From: Circinella umbellata
Taxonomy: Eukaryota; Mucoromycota; Mucoromycetes; Mucorales; Lichtheimiaceae
Assembly: GCA_025093555.1 (NCBI GenBank)
Contig: JAIWNF010000006.1
Span: 992,001 to 1,056,000, forward strand
Length of the DNA stretch: 64,000 bases
Reading direction: 5' to 3'
Positions 47,533 through 61,600 of the stretch are shown in pieces. The notes beneath the pieces are model-generated. The model was given only the letters and a program-made list of their open reading frames with translations, ran no database searches and was not told the origin of the DNA. The position numbers and the translations under genes were made by a program. The first letter of the stretch is position 1. Each line of letters begins with the position of its first letter.

Positions 47533-49497
47533 CTACAATAAGAATCTTCCCAATCCATTAACGGATTCTACTGAAATTTTGGCAATACCCTTATTATCAG
47601 CTTGAGCCAATAAGGGTCCTACACTCATTTCTTTCCAAGATGACCATACATTTCGAACTGTTTCTTTAGCTTTTTCAGAAAGAACAATACAATAAATAGC
47701 ATCATAACCACCAGCTAAATTAAAAATAGATCTTTAGTTAATTTTATGTTGTAACAATAATGATGATAAATATATTTTATATGTTTGATACTTACCACCA
47801 GGAACACCAGCTAAAATAACACCTTCCACATTCATGCATGCATCCAATAGTTTTGTTTGTTCACTTGGTTCAATGGGTACATCGGATAATTGACTCATTT
47901 TTTGTAAATAAGTGCGAACTTGACTAAAATCATCCACTAATTGTATAAATTCTTCCATAATGGAAGTTTTATTTTCTACTGTATACCACTATATATCCAA
48001 CAGTTTAATATGGATTACCATCACAATGATCCTAATCTTTATTATCTTTTATTTCATTTACCTCCGAAGCTTTCAAACTAGCAAATTGTTTAATAACTTG
48101 ATTATACTCTTCAGGATAAGTCTCAGAAGCCTTAGATAAATTACGTAAATGTTGTTCAACATTATTATTCATATTTCCAAGTTGACCCCATAATTCATTG
48201 GCTAATTAAAAGATCAGAAATTAGATATATTTTTTTATCATGTATATGAAATTTCAAATATATTTTTTTACCTTCACTAGGATTATTTTTTCTCCATGTA
48301 AGAACTTTACTAACTAATGAAGGAGTATGACTACCAGCGTCTACATCAGCAAGTAATAATTCTAAACCAGGTGGTAATTGAAAAGGTACTACAATATTAT
48401 CCCAACTATAATTTATTATTAGTTATTTAATTTTATATCATTCCTTTATCCACGCCAATTAACTTTAATTATATCTACCTTCCAGTCACAGGATCAAGTG
48501 CTTTAAGTAACTCTTTTGAATCAACTTGATCATTCTATTTGTCACAGTAACATATATTGAGTACCTTTTTAACATTCACTTATTTTATTAATCTTTGAGA
48601 AACTTACCATGACAGAAGAAAGAACATCAGGACTGAATCTAGTATATCGATGATTACCATAAACTGCAGCAGATACATCAAATCCACTACCTACTTTTCC
48701 TTGAGCAAAACAATGAACATATTGAGCTACATTATGAATTAATGTACGATCTTGATCCAAATCTGAATCAGTCAAATGAACAAATAAAGCAGCTACTAAA
48801 GAAGTAGTTAATGCAGCTGAACTACCCAATCCAGTTTTATGAACAGTACCCAAAGTAGCATGTGTACTACAAAAGGGCTCCAATGATGCTAATGATTCAG
48901 CTGTATTCGATAAATTTTTGGATTCAAGCTATTCATTATTATATTATAAGTATTAATATATTAAACATTCTCCTATTTATATTATATATAGACTTACCTG
49001 AGCTCTTTGAGAATAGAAATCATTATCACCAACAATAGTTATCAAAAGACTATCATCAAATAATTTACCAGTACGTTGATAAATTATTTCAAGTGTGAAT
49101 CTTAAACAAGTTTCGACAAATTTGTTTTGTGAAGAACCAGGTCTAAAAAAAAGTAAAGCTGTCAGTTTTTATTTCATATATAAATATATATAAAAGACTA
49201 TTTTAAACTTTTGAAGCACGAGTAAAAAATAAGACTATTATCATTATTTTATTACCGAGAAGAAAATTGAAGTTTTTCATCTTGAATAGTTGCAGTATAA
49301 GACCAGTTTGCATTGGTATCAAATTGTGGTGAACGCACTTGAATGGAACCGCGTTCATCTTTTTTGGTGGATTGAATGGCAGTATAAAATCGCGCTGTAG
49401 TTCCAACTACAAGACCACGGTAAGTTTGGTCAAGTACCAAATAGCCACCAGTCATGAGAACTTTTCCTGGTGCAGAAACAACAGTAGTATTTGTCAT
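47533..49497 (-). CDS. ERG8: Phosphomevalonate kinase (ERG8)
   Basis: Eight exons: 49497-49256, 49142-48998, 48928-48608, 48534-48479, 48405-48272, 48201-48062, 47988-47796 and 47714-47533. They join to 1413 nt, 470 residues, in line with fungal ERG8. The enzyme phosphorylates mevalonate-5-phosphate in the isoprenoid/sterol pathway in the cytosol. It is a GHMP kinase: SAPGKVLMTGGYLVLD at the N-terminus, the ATP-loop KTGLGSSAALTTS (GLGSSAA at 162-168), LLLADVDAGSHTPSLVSKVLTW, and GVPGAGGYDAIYCIVL near the C-terminus. The ATG at 49497 sits seven codons before SAPGK. The stop is 174 bp from the CDC50 stop (convergent), so their 3' UTRs probably overlap. The start is divergent from the RNA-binding gene. 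Confidence 0.95.
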
Positions 49498-49983
49498 TAT
49501 GTTCAAAAAGATGACCAAAAAAAAGAAGTTTATATAAAGAAAAAGAAGTGTATATCGGGGGATGGAAAAGTAGTATAAAGAAAATACATGTATTAATTCC
49601 AAATATGGAAACTGATATGAATAACTGTTTTATATATAATAACATACCAAGTTGTATATACCTCAAAGTACTGAACTTTATTAATCAATTCTATCAATAA
49701 AATAATTCATCACTTTGAAAATAGTAATTAAGAATAGTGCTTTATAATTTAGTACTTTGATAAACTAATTTTGAGCTTGTATCCAAAATTTTATCTATTT
49801 TTCGTTATTTCAGTCCACGTAATTAAACTGCTTCTTTTCCCTTTTCCCTTTTTCTTTTTTGACTTTTTTTTTCAGACTTTTGGAATCAACAAATCACTTT
49901 AAATAAATAGTCAACGAGCAACAAGCAACACTAGCAACACTAGCAGCAACAACAACAACAAAGTTTGGAATAACAACAGAAGA
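49498..49983. promoter_or_regulatory. Divergent promoter region of ERG8 and the RRM gene
   Basis: 486 bp between the ATGs. A T/C-rich tract at 49832-49875 and a CAACAA/AGCAAC-rich leader (49917-49982) precede the RRM gene start. No specific factor site called. Confidence 0.45.
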
Positions 49984-51674
49984 ATGGCTTCAACACTTTA
50001 TGTTGGCAACTTGGCACAAGAAGTCCAAACTGCGGATCTACGAAAATTGTTTGCAAAATATGGTCATATTTTATCCATTGAACCAAAGAATGGTTTCGCC
50101 TTTGTTGTAAGTTGGAGATTTAAAAGGGAATAGTTTTTACTTTGAGTGATTTGTGAATTACTTTTTTCTTTCTTTCTTTCTTTGTTATCCAAGAAAACGC
50201 GTTCTTTTTTTTTTATTAAAAAAAAGAGGTTTGCCTTTTCCCTCTCTTCGCACCAATTCCATTTTTCCCCCCACCCCTTTTTATTCTTTTATCATTATTT
50301 GGACAATCCCCAACTAGCATCATCACACAACAAATAGATATAACGACCAGATGAAAGAAAGAAAAAAAAATAAGAGAAAAAAAAACATGTTTTATATATG
50401 AGAGTAATACAACATTTTAGTTAATTGGCATCGTTCATTCATTCATAATAATACATAAACAAAAAGGATTTGGAAAATCGACGAGCTTGTGATGACGCCA
50501 TCTTTCGACTCCACGGAAGCAAGTACTTTGGCAACACTCTTCGCGTTGAATTAGCACATAGTGAAGCAGACCGACGATTTACACCCGTGGCATCGGTAGC
50601 ATCAGCACTTCCACCATTACCTCCACCTCCTCCTTCAGTAGATACATGTTACAAGTGTGGTGGTGTGGGTCACTTTGCGCGTGATTGTCCTAGGTAATAA
50701 TTAATAATAAATAATAAAACTATATATGCAACCCTTGATGATGAGGAATAGTATAATTCTTACACACACACAACTTTAACCGCTATTCTTTCAACCACTA
50801 AAAAGTGCTAGCAACAGTGGTAACAGCAATAGCAGCGGCAGACATCACCGTCGTTTACCTCCCCCACCACCTGAACCACGGAATAATAATGAAATTCCAC
50901 CAAGACTTTCTGGAGATAGTTATCGACCCGATCAACAACCTGTAACATCATCCCCTTCACCACAACCACGTTATAACAGAAATTCATATGAGCAACCATT
51001 GCCTCCATCACCTTTTCCACCAACATCACGTTACCATCATCATTATCCACCACCGTCGTACGATCGATATAATCACCATCATCATCATAATCATCATAAT
51101 CATCACCCACTTCAACATTATTCTAATCGTAGAGGACGTCCTGGTCCACCAGCCTATGGTAAATACATATTATATCTATGGGTGGACTTATTCATTAACT
51201 CTACGTTTTCAAAAAAAATATAGCACGATATGGAAGATATAATCCATATTACCCACCCCCACCTCCTCCACCACCAAGAGGCCCTTATGGTTATGACCAT
51301 CGAAGAGGTGATCATCGTTCACATCCAGGTCGATCTTTTGAAAGGTAAAAAAATCAATTCAGTATACATATAACTTGGTAAGAAAAAAAAATAGATTATA
51401 TATCAACATTATTTATCGAATAACTACCATAGACGAAGAACCCCACCGCCTCAACGACGTCGTAGTCTATCTCCAGAGCGAAGGGTAAAAAGAAGGTATA
51501 TAATATTAATATATAATATATATATCACATAGTATAATATCTAACTAGTCAATTTCATACAAAATCAATAGGTCATCATCATCTTCTGGTCGACGCTCAT
51601 TAAGTCCCAAAAGAAGATCAAAAAGTCCTGCACCAGTACGTCGTGCTCCTCGAACACCAAGCCCCCGAACTTAA
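49984..51674 (+). CDS. SR-like RNA-binding protein: RRM, CCHC zinc knuckle, RS tail
   Basis: Six exons: 49984-50106, 50467-50693, 50812-51158, 51224-51344, 51433-51495 and 51572-51674. They join to 984 nt, 327 residues. The RRM (about 2-72) has RNP2 LYVGNL and an RNP1-like NGFAFVDL across the first splice junction. A proline-rich linker leads to one zinc knuckle, CYKCGGVGHFARDC, then a His/Pro/Arg/Tyr-rich region and a short Arg/Ser C-terminus (RRRRSLSPERR, RRSLSPKRRSKSP). The domain order resembles 9G8/SRSF7 and RSZ-type splicing factors, so a nuclear role in pre-mRNA splicing is likely. Intron 1 is 360 nt and its acceptor (ACAAAAAG) lacks a pyrimidine tract. For exon 3 an alternative acceptor six bases earlier (50806) also keeps frame. 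Confidence 0.88.
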
Positions 51675-51982
51675 CTACTTTCTTTTCTGCTCTACCTTTT
51701 CAACTTGGTTTTCAATATTATCATATAGCAGTAGTAGATAATAATAGTAGTAGCAGTATTCTAGCTAAAAAGTTAACAATAAAAATAGTATATATATACG
51801 AAATGATATGTAAAATTTCTTTCTATTTCTTTTTTTAAAGAAGATATGGAATTAGGTTTCTTTTACAAAATATGTTTAGATGTATGTTATTATCGTTGTT
51901 GTTGTTGTTGTTGTTGTTCTTATTGGATTGAATTGATTTATAATACTTAAAGTAAAACAGATGGTTGGAGAGACGGAGGAGA
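51675..51982. other. Intergenic, convergent 3' regions
   Basis: Between the SR-like gene and the hydrolase gene. It contains a GTT/TTG trinucleotide run at about 51894-51918. No gene. Confidence 0.55.
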
Positions 51983-53047
51983 TCAAGGATTTACAAGATA
52001 AATATCAGACATGTTTTCTAATTGTAAATTTCTTCGTGGCATTCTTTCAGCAAAAAATGTATGAATGATACGCCATTCAGCGGATGAATTTGCCATTGTA
52101 TGATCTTTGTTAGATATAAATACTTGGGATGTAATTGCATCTGGTGAACATAATCGTTGAATTTCTTTAAACTAAAATAAATAAAACAAACCCATTATGT
52201 TAAGTTTATCTCGCTCAATATAAATCCACACAATATATAAAATATCAAATAAACATACTTTTTTTTCTGCCTGATTACGGTTACCAATTACTTGATCTTT
52301 TTCACCTTGAGTAACTAAAATATATCCACCATAACCATTACCAATTTTTTTATCTGTTCGTTGTTCTTCCAATAAATATCCACTAATACTTATTACGCCT
52401 CCTAAATTTCGAATCTCACTACCAAATAAAGCTACATCCAAAGCAACTGTCCCTCCTTGTGAAAATCCAAATAAAAATATTCTTGAAGCTTCAAATCCAC
52501 AATCATTTATTAAATGTTCCAATAGTTCAGTCACTAATTTACGCGTACGGAACAATCCTTTCAATCGCTCAGGATTGGCAGGTGTTAACACTATTATATT
52601 ACATGAAATAAGTGAAAGTTTTAAAAGATGATAATAATAGATAATAATAATAATAATAATAAACTTACAGTCGCCTGTCAAAAAATCAAAACTTGGATAC
52701 CATTGATAACAACCATCCATATAAGGTACAGGTTCTGGAGCTTGAATAGCAAGTGTAGATGTCTGTGGAAGATTAAGTTTGGTACCAAGTTGTGCAAATG
52801 GTTTTTTGGAATCACCTTTGAAAAAAAAAGACAAGAAATCAATCAATCAACTGGGTTATTAATACTATTGATCATGTGCCAATATAGAAATATATAAATT
52901 ACCAAGACCATGAAAAAGAATAAGCAAATTATAATCGATCCCGTCAGAACTAGGTGAATAGTCAAATTTTAATTGACATTTTGATTGTTTTGGTGGAGTT
53001 GCTTTGGTTTTTTGTGATTTAGGTGATTGTACATTGATCGATTGCAT
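51983..53047 (-). CDS. Alpha/beta hydrolase, acyl-protein thioesterase/phospholipase-carboxylesterase family
   Basis: Four exons: 53047-52903, 52815-52669, 52590-52259 and 52171-51983. They join to 813 nt, 270 residues. The N-terminal 30 residues are Lys/Ser/Gln-rich. The core opens with LLILFHGLGDSKKPFAQLG, the oxyanion region. It continues with LAIQAPEPVP and CYQWYPSFD, the nucleophile elbow GFSQGG (Ser141), VTQGEKDQVI holding the acidic residue, and NKDHTM holding the catalytic His. This order matches the carboxylesterase/APT family, which removes acyl groups from lysophospholipids or palmitoylated proteins. It is more divergent than APT1 (which has GFSQGGA), so substrate is open. No signal peptide. 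Convergent with the SR-like gene. Confidence 0.88.
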
Positions 53048-54600
53048 TATAGTACAAAAAGAATGTTTTTTTTTTCAAAAGAGAGGAGAGAGAAAGAGAG
53101 AGAGTATTATTATTATTTTTGTCTTACAATAGTACCTCCGATCTGATCATGCAAGTTATAATCTAACAGTTATATTTTTTATAAACGTTTCTATGTGTTT
53201 AAGAAATAGATTTTCGTCGACAAACTTGTAAGATTAATGTCTTAGTTAGCTAAGGAGAATATCAACTCTGCAGATTTAGTTCTTTATACGATCTCACTAG
53301 TGATATAAACTGTCGAGAAATATCTTAAAATCAAAAACACCTGCATACTGTCTCTCAATGCAGTATTCTCATTTATCTTATGAATACACATTTGGTCTTC
53401 TTCATCTTTTTTGATAGTTATCGTGCCTATTTTATGGTTTTTTACGTACTACTGTCATTTATATTGTAAAAATATATAATAAATGTACAATGTTTTTTAT
53501 TTTTAATTTATCATGTGCTTTTAATAAGTTGAATAAGGTAATTTATTATCATTATGCTTCTGGACCAAAAAGAAACGATCATGAATTCACAAAGTATAAG
53601 TATGCGTTTTCACAGTGATTATCACTTATATTTACAAAGCATGCATTTTCATTCATCTTCACAGATATTTTTTTATAGATATTTGTTCAGTTTTATGCAG
53701 ATTCATATATCATTCAGAGTCATACATTGTCACTCAGCTTTGTTAATTTTTGTAACAGAGATTCATTGATTTATTTCCATGAAAATAAATGGTTGTCTTT
53801 TTTCATACATATTCATAGAAAATTAGGTAATTGCATGCAATTTTTAGCCGTGGTGCAAAGATTTACGATTAAATGATACTGATGGAGGCTTAATTGCCAA
53901 ACCAATTGAACCCGTTCCTACTTGCCTCTGAAACATTAAGAATTTATCAATTGTTATTTTCAGTTGATATCGTCAAAAAGCCCAATAACAAGTATTCAAC
54001 CTATTCTCCAAGTATGTTCAAAAAAGGTGACTCATTTATCATTTTATCAAACCTGCCAAACACGACCACAGCTCACCTCCATTCCTAATTATTGTGATGA
54101 GTTTCGTCATAATATTTCCCACTAATCATGACGTGTCAGCATTGAACTTCCCATCTGTTACCTTAAATTATCTGGTCAAGCTTTATATGGGAGCCATTAT
54201 CAATATTCCTTTAAGTTATCAAGTCAAAAAGTAGTAAATACCCTAATCTTATTTACTCATACTTGAATGCCTTTGTGCTAACACATGAGTGCTCTTTTAT
54301 TATTCAAAATGTAGTCGAGTATTGTTCACATATTTTGGATATAATTGATGGTGATGGTGCATAAATGCCTTGGACATGTATCAGCAACAATCGGCAACGG
54401 TGGATGTAATGAAAACCAAGAAGAATAATGACAATCAATTATTATTATCCAGGTGTGCTGTTTCCAATAAAAACAGGTGTAATGATGATATGATGACGAC
54501 CTTAACGTCCAATACGTAATAGAAACATAGTTTTCTCATTTTCTTCTTCTTCCTCATCGTCATCATCATAAGTTTATTTACACATAGCACTAGCAGTACT
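53048..54600. other. Intergenic, no gene supported
   Basis: The left end is the promoter of the hydrolase gene, with a GA tract at 53081-53104. The rest has only short frames (53554-53769, 53894-54088) without signature. Confidence 0.5.
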
Positions 54601-55180
54601 AACAACAAGAACAGAAACACTACAAGCGATCAGTATCAACAAACATTGAAAAAAGGACAACAACATTGTACAATTGTACGTGATGGCTTTCTTTACGTGA
54701 CATCGAGTCAACTGGGTGCAAGAATGGGAATACGCGAAAAAACACATAAAACTTTACCTACGTTGTCAATTACAAGGAAACAGCTGTTACAAAACATTTA
54801 GCGATTTGGTATTATCTTACAATTATTCCCAATTACGAGAACTTGTCCTATCTTTAAAAAAAGTAAACCTTTCTTCTGGTGCTTCAGGTATTAACATAAC
54901 AACAAAAAACCACTCGACCAGCTTTTTGTTCAATGTCCAAATTTGGAAGCGATTACTACCAACACTTTCAATGCAGTCAATGGTCCCGATATTCATGTAA
55001 TGACAAGATACTGGAAAGTATTGTTCACAGCTGCCCTCAACTGCGACGTTTACATGTACTTGGCTGACGACAACATACGTCTGAGCGTGAAACAGCTTTC
55101 TATGATCCATAATATGTATTTTACTGATTTGGAGATGGATACGTACGTATTGATCGAAATGCTCCTCTTTTAACAGCGAC
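54601..55180 (+). pseudogene. Decayed F-box/LRR-like protein fragment
   Basis: Three overlapping frames carry pieces that make sense together: WEYAKKHIKLYLRCQL with LRELVLSLKKV (frame of 54716-55000), then QCPNLEAITTNTFNAVNGPDIHVM after a frame change near 54920-54940, then HSCPQLRRLHVLG after another change near 55030. LRELVLS and CPNLEAI/CPQLRRL are typical of F-box leucine-rich-repeat proteins, which are numerous in Mucoromycota. No start with an F-box and no intact frame were found, so I read it as a pseudogene. The assignment rests on short motifs. Confidence 0.45.
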
Positions 55181-55630
55181 TATATAACTCAAGTCGTTAC
55201 AACGATTGAGTTGAGAAATGATACATGGAGTCCAAAAAGTCAATATACAGTGTTATTCTTGGTGATATGGTGACTGTACGAAGAATGCTTTAGGGACGAG
55301 GTAGAGTGCTCATTGACACTTGCAGGGAAATGGCAATGATAAAAATAATATTAGATTGTAATAATAGTAGTAAATAAATAATAAATGTATTTGTTTTCTT
55401 ACAGTGTATACATATGATCAAAATATATGCCCTGGTAAAAAAAAAAAAGAGAGAGAGAGAGAGAGAGAGGAGAATAAAATGTAATACATTATATATTATA
55501 GTAGAAAGGAAAAAAAGTAAGAAAAACAGCACAAGAAGGAAATGAAGTAAAAATAAAAGAAAAAAATGCAAACTAAATACAGAAAAAAAAACGAGTTGAT
55601 GGTATATAAATTAAATATAAGATGATTTTT
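55181..55630. other. Intergenic 3' region of the WD40 gene, with GA microsatellite
   Basis: Holds a GA run at 55449-55469 inside an A-rich stretch. No gene. Confidence 0.55.
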
Positions 55631-58600
55631 TTAGGCAGAAGATGAAGAAAGTAATTTTTTTTCGACTATTTGCATAAGCATTGTAGAATATTTATCTAAT
55701 AATGCAATAGTCGCAGGATCATGTTCAGTAGTAGATGTTGTAATCTTTGTTTTGTCCAATGATGATGACGATAACACCGAAGATAATTCATTACTACTCG
55801 TACTACTGTTTGTCAGTGATGGTGATGATTGCGCTTGACTAATTTTTTCAACAATATGGCCCAGTTTGAAATCCACGGATGTAATAAAATCCGCTTGATT
55901 TTCATTAACGGCAGTATTGTTCTTGACCGACATATAAGTATCCATCACACTATCTAATAAAATTATGGCACCATCAAGGTCTGACAAAACGTGTTCATAT
56001 GTTGAAGAACTGGTATCGGCACTTGCTATTTTTTCCATTGGAATAGAAGTTTTATTTTCTTCTGCTCCTACTCGCTCTGCTGATGAAAAGGTGGATGTTA
56101 ACGATTTTATACCATCACCATCATCAACGTCATCCAGTTGTTGTACTTCATTTAATGTGACTACTGTTGATTGACCCTCAGCGTTATTAGGCTGTATATC
56201 ATTATCATTATCATTCTTATCATTGTCATGGTCGTCATCAAATTCAGATAATTCAACAACATCCTCTTTTTTTGTCTTTTCATCTGTCGGTGTTGCTACT
56301 CCTGACACGGCACTGCCATTGTTCGTGCTGTTACTAATGATATGATTGAGAGCAGCTGCACTTGTATCAATTTTTGGTGCAACAATAGGTATTGTTGTTT
56401 CCACGTTTCCCAAGTTACGGATATTTTCAAGAGCATTCCCCAATTCTTCACGATAAAATGATGGAATAACCTGATGATTACGACGGTGATGACTGTGTGT
56501 ACCTTTACGGTCCCCTAAGGAGGAAAGATATCTAGCAGTAAAACTTTGTCGTTTTTTGGCTTTTTCGAGTTTCTTTTGTAGTTCCCGCAATGCAGGTGTA
56601 TCACGTCCACTTGGTGAAGTACTACCTCCGCCATTTGATGTTTCTTTGGTAGATGGTGTAAATGGTGAATGGGATAATGCTGTGTTATTATTGGTATTGC
56701 TGTCAGTGGCTGATAAAGTGTTATTACTATGTTTATCTATAGATGCATCATTCTTATTGTTCTTATCAATCGAATATTGCTGTTCCTCATCCAATCTTCG
56801 CGATGTCATGGATGATGTACGGCTCAAAGAAGGAGCCATGCGTGGAGCTTCTCTTGATGTAATGGCTTGGAGTATAGCATCATCGGCATTATCTTCACTT
56901 GTTGATCCATCTTCATCATCATCTGCTGTAGAAGTGCTATTATCTTCTCCACTTCGGTGTTTCTCGGGTGTTTTCCTGCTGATATTCTCATCATCTGATA
57001 TTTTTTGTACATGATCATCGATTTGTTCGTTTGCACTTGTTGCACCTGAATCGTTATCATGAATATCATCATGTGATGTAACTTCAAATGGTGTACCAAT
57101 ATTATCTTGCTCCGGTGATGATGTAAGAAAAATAACTTCCTCCTCCTCTTCTTCTTCTTCTTCATCGTCTTCCTCATCTTCATCATCATTAATATCACGT
57201 TCATCACCTGCTTCCTGGCCATCATCATCATCGTCATGAGGTTGACTTCTACGATGATGTATTGATTCTGATGATTGTCGTCGCTGCTGTCGTAAATCAG
57301 CTTCATCATCTGTTGCTGACTTTGCAATTGTTGCTAAGCCAGCTGCAATTGATTTGTTATCAACGGGTGAATCCAATGAAGGAGGAGGTGGTGATGATGG
57401 CGGTCCAAGGCTTGCACGACGTTGCTCGTTTAAGTTAGATGATCGTTTACGACGAATCACACCAGGTCGAATGGTTGCTGTCCGTTCTTTATTTGATGCT
57501 GTTGGCGACTGAGGTTGTTTGTTGTTTATTGCTTCACGAGACAAATGTCTTCGGAGAACAGGGTTCATACGCCCTGGGTTATGTAATCCAGGTCCCTGCC
57601 TCATTGAGTTATAACTTGTTCCTCCCGAGCGTGGTGATGCTTCTCCACTACTAATATTACTACCGCCACCTGTCCCATTTGAAAATCGATTCGCTGTATT
57701 GACACCATGATTTCCCGTTCGATCGCGCACACCAGATGTTGGTATACCATTATATAAGCGTTCCAATTTTCCGTCGGGAGTTTTTCGACCACTAGTTCCT
57801 GATGGTTCTCGTTTTCTATTATTATCAGCTGTCGTCGTCGCCATCTTTTTCTCCACATTACTTTTTGATATGGGTGAAGCAGGACTATTGTTTACATTTT
57901 CTGGTGGTGATAGATGATCCGTTAGTTGAGGTCGTGAACGTCGCGTACTAATCTTTTTATACAAATCATCATATTTTGATTCTGCTGGTGACATTGTTGA
58001 AAAGGTCCTACGTTCCCCTTGGCGTACCATCTGTGATAAACTAGGTGTAGGTCGTATTGCTGTTGCTGTGGATACACGTCTAAGTCGCATTTTTGTATTG
58101 TTATTGTTGGCTTGTGCTGAATTACCATTTCCTGCTGCTAACGCTGATGGTGCAAACATGACTCCTGTCTTTTGGAATAATCGTTTGTTATTATTATTAT
58201 TTGTCGCAGTGATGGTGGTTGTGTTATCGTCTACAGCAATCTCGTCCGCCGTCCGAATATTCATAACCATTTCTTGTGCTCGAGGATCCTTCTGAACACA
58301 GCGTGCCTTCATTTTACATACGATATCATCCGAAAGCTTCCATAAAAAGATAGTTCCATCCGAACATGTACTGACCACTCGAATCGTATCTGCTGCTGTT
58401 CGAATAAACTTGACAGATGTAATCAATTCGGCATGAGCAGATACCTTTTCGATACAGGCACTGTTGGTCAAATCAAATAACCGTAATGACCGATCTGATC
58501 CACTTGTCACTGCATAGGTCCCCGAATAAGGATCCAAATCAATATTGATTAAGCTACCACCTGAATTTTCAGCCGAAGTTCCGTTGACTGTTTCTTCTGC

Positions 58601-61600
58601 TGTCTCAGGTTTACATACACGAACAGGTTTTCCAGAATCCGTATTAAAAACATAGAGTCGACGCTCGCCTGTAACGGTAGCAACATATCGATCATTCAAA
58701 TCCAAAGACATGTCAAAAACTGTACCACGACCGGAATAATTGTGATAGGTAGAATAATAATAATAATCGTCATCGTTTTCCAACATCATATCGATAGGGG
58801 GTTTGGCGATGTTACGAAAAATCACACCTTTATCAGCACCACAACTAATCAGTCGTTTTGCGTTTCTTGAAAATTTGACAGCAGTGATGGAGGAGGAATG
58901 ATCATCCAGTGTTTGAACCAATTGGAATCCACTGTTAATATCAAAAACATGCAGGAGCCGATCGCGTGATGCTGTGGCGATCATGTAAGGTGTGTCTAAG
59001 AATAATGATGATTTATATATATATATATATATTGGTGTGTGTGTTGTTGGATAAGTTCTTTTAGCACAAAAATATATATAGTCTTTGCTCCAGAAAAGAA
59101 TTAAAAGTAAAAGCATTTACCGTTTTGGGAAGGATGTGTTAAATCCATCGAAAGGATCTCAGAATCATGGGCTTCTTGATAAGTAATTTGGTCCCATGTT
59201 TCCATACTATGTACACGTAGATTACCATTACGATCTCCTGTTGCTAACAATTTGCCGTCACTACTCATTTTAATGGATCGTATACCGAAATCTGGGTACT
59301 GATCATCGGTGAAATCTATGCATAAGGAGTATCAGCGGCAAGGATAATACTAAAAACTAGACGCTAGCTGTATATATGATTGGATGAAATAAAATAAGAC
59401 GGATACATTACCAACATCTCTTCGTAACTTAGAAAATTCGGCCGCGTCATTATCAACGTAGAACATTTTAACCAATTCTCGAGAATATATATTTCGACGA
59501 TAGAGTGATACACTGCAACTGCTGCTAGGTGACATGGGTATATTAGGCGAAGTAATAGAAGAAGTAGGTGTGGTAGGTGATTTTAAAGAGGACGGTGATA
59601 AAGGTGAAGGGCTTCCTGTGGTTGATGATCGTGGTGATGAAATCATAAATGTTGAAGAAGTAGTCGAGTTAGGGTGTAGACTACTATCAAGGTTCCAAAT
59701 ACGTATTGTTCCATCGGCAGAATGTGTTGCAAATGAATTGCATGGTATATTATTGACAGGTTCGACCGGATTTGGACAAGGCTATATCACAATGAAAAAA
59801 AAATACATGACATTATTAACAGTAAGTAAATAATAGGCGGTCCTTACAGCTGTTGCACTTTGAATTATTTTTCTTACCTCGACACCCCAAACACAATCAC
59901 TATGAAAAACAAAGCTTCGATATTTGCCAACTTTCTTCAAATCTCGAATATCCCATAAAAATAAACTTCGATCGGCATAAACGGCAGTAACTTTTTTCAA
60001 TGATTCATCATAAGCAATAGCAATAACATCTGGATAATAAGTATTTTTTTCATCCGCTGTATAATGTTTCAAGATTTCAGGAGATGTGATTGCACCTATG
60101 TCCGTTCCTAAAGGGTGAGGTTTCGGAAGCATTCCGCAATAGTTTAAACTTCCAGGCTCAAAAAGTCTAGTTTCAATTTTTTGTGTATGTGTTTATGTGT
60201 GAGTCACATGATCTTACTGATTTTTATTATGCTCTACTATACCTAATGATACCGCCTGCACAAGCACAGATAACGTAATTGGATGAAACAGCAATAGAAT
60301 AAGCACTTTGGACCTATACATATAAGAAGAGGAAAGTGGTGAGTATATTTATATCTAAACATATACATTAATTATAATAATGATATCTATATAATACAAG
60401 AAAAAAAATATGCACCTGTAAATCGACCCATTTGTCAATAACTCGACCTTCTTTAAACATACACAAGATACCACTATCCGTCAAGAAATAGACATTTTCG
60501 GTCTTCCCACGATCGCAGCCAACAGCAACAAAATTACTTTCCCGTAGTGCACCAAGAATCCCTGATCTTCCATCTAGAACTTGTGTTTCTCGTGATGATA
60601 AATTACCCTATATATTTTATAATCAATTATAGTCACTTGTTTTTTTTTTCCTTTAAAAGATACAATATTACAATATTTTCTTATTTACTCTTTTTGGAAC
60701 CCGTCCTCTCGCATCGAAATACCAAAACTTGACATGTCGTAAGCCAGCAGTGACAAAATAGGTTCCATCTTTGGAGAATGATAATGCATTGACTTTACTC
60801 GTCACTTTATTGCCTGCCAATTTAATTCCTTTCTTCCAATTCCACACATATAAATACCCGTCATGCTATTATAAATCATTATTATAAATACACAAGCTAT
60901 AAAATGTCTATACATAGCAGTATTTAGTAGTGATAGTAGTTTTTTAATTACCTGAAACCCAATTGATACCAGGTAACGCATATTAGGTGAAAATGCCAAT
61001 GATAAGACACCAAATTTATGACCGCGACACTCATGCAATAACATACGTGCTTTGACATCCCAAACAAGAATTCTTGGTTGATGCCCCATCTAATAACACA
61101 GTATCCCATTATCCCATATATAATCATTGTTACTATTGCCTTCTCCTTTGAAAACACCATTCAGGTAAAAGAACCATGTTTACCTCTCCTGCAGCTAAAT
61201 AGTTTCCATCGGGTGAAAATGCCAAACAGCTGATAGGTTTGACACGTGTACTAGCCGGCGTTTTTTTCTTTTTTTCCGCTGCATTCGTCCCAGATAATTC
61301 TGCGGGTGATGATCCCATGGGTGTCATAAATGAACTACCTGCAAGCATCATACTACTAGCCGCAACAGCAGCAACACCACTTGTTTGAGAATGAGCAGCA
61401 GCTGCTACCAGTGCAGCGTTGGTGTTAGGATTGTTATTATTGGAAGAGGAGTTGTGTATATTAGTTGGTGGATAAAGAAACCCAACTTGCTTATTTCGTT
61501 TATGATTATATAGCACGACAACAGCACCTGCTGCATAAGCTATAAGATCTTGTGATTCAGCAGTTGCAAGAATATTCGACGAAGCTGTTGTCAGCCCTAA

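Noticed and set aside
56556..57014. 152-codon + strand frame
   Set aside because: Antisense shadow of the Ser/Asp/Glu-rich tail of the large WD40 protein.
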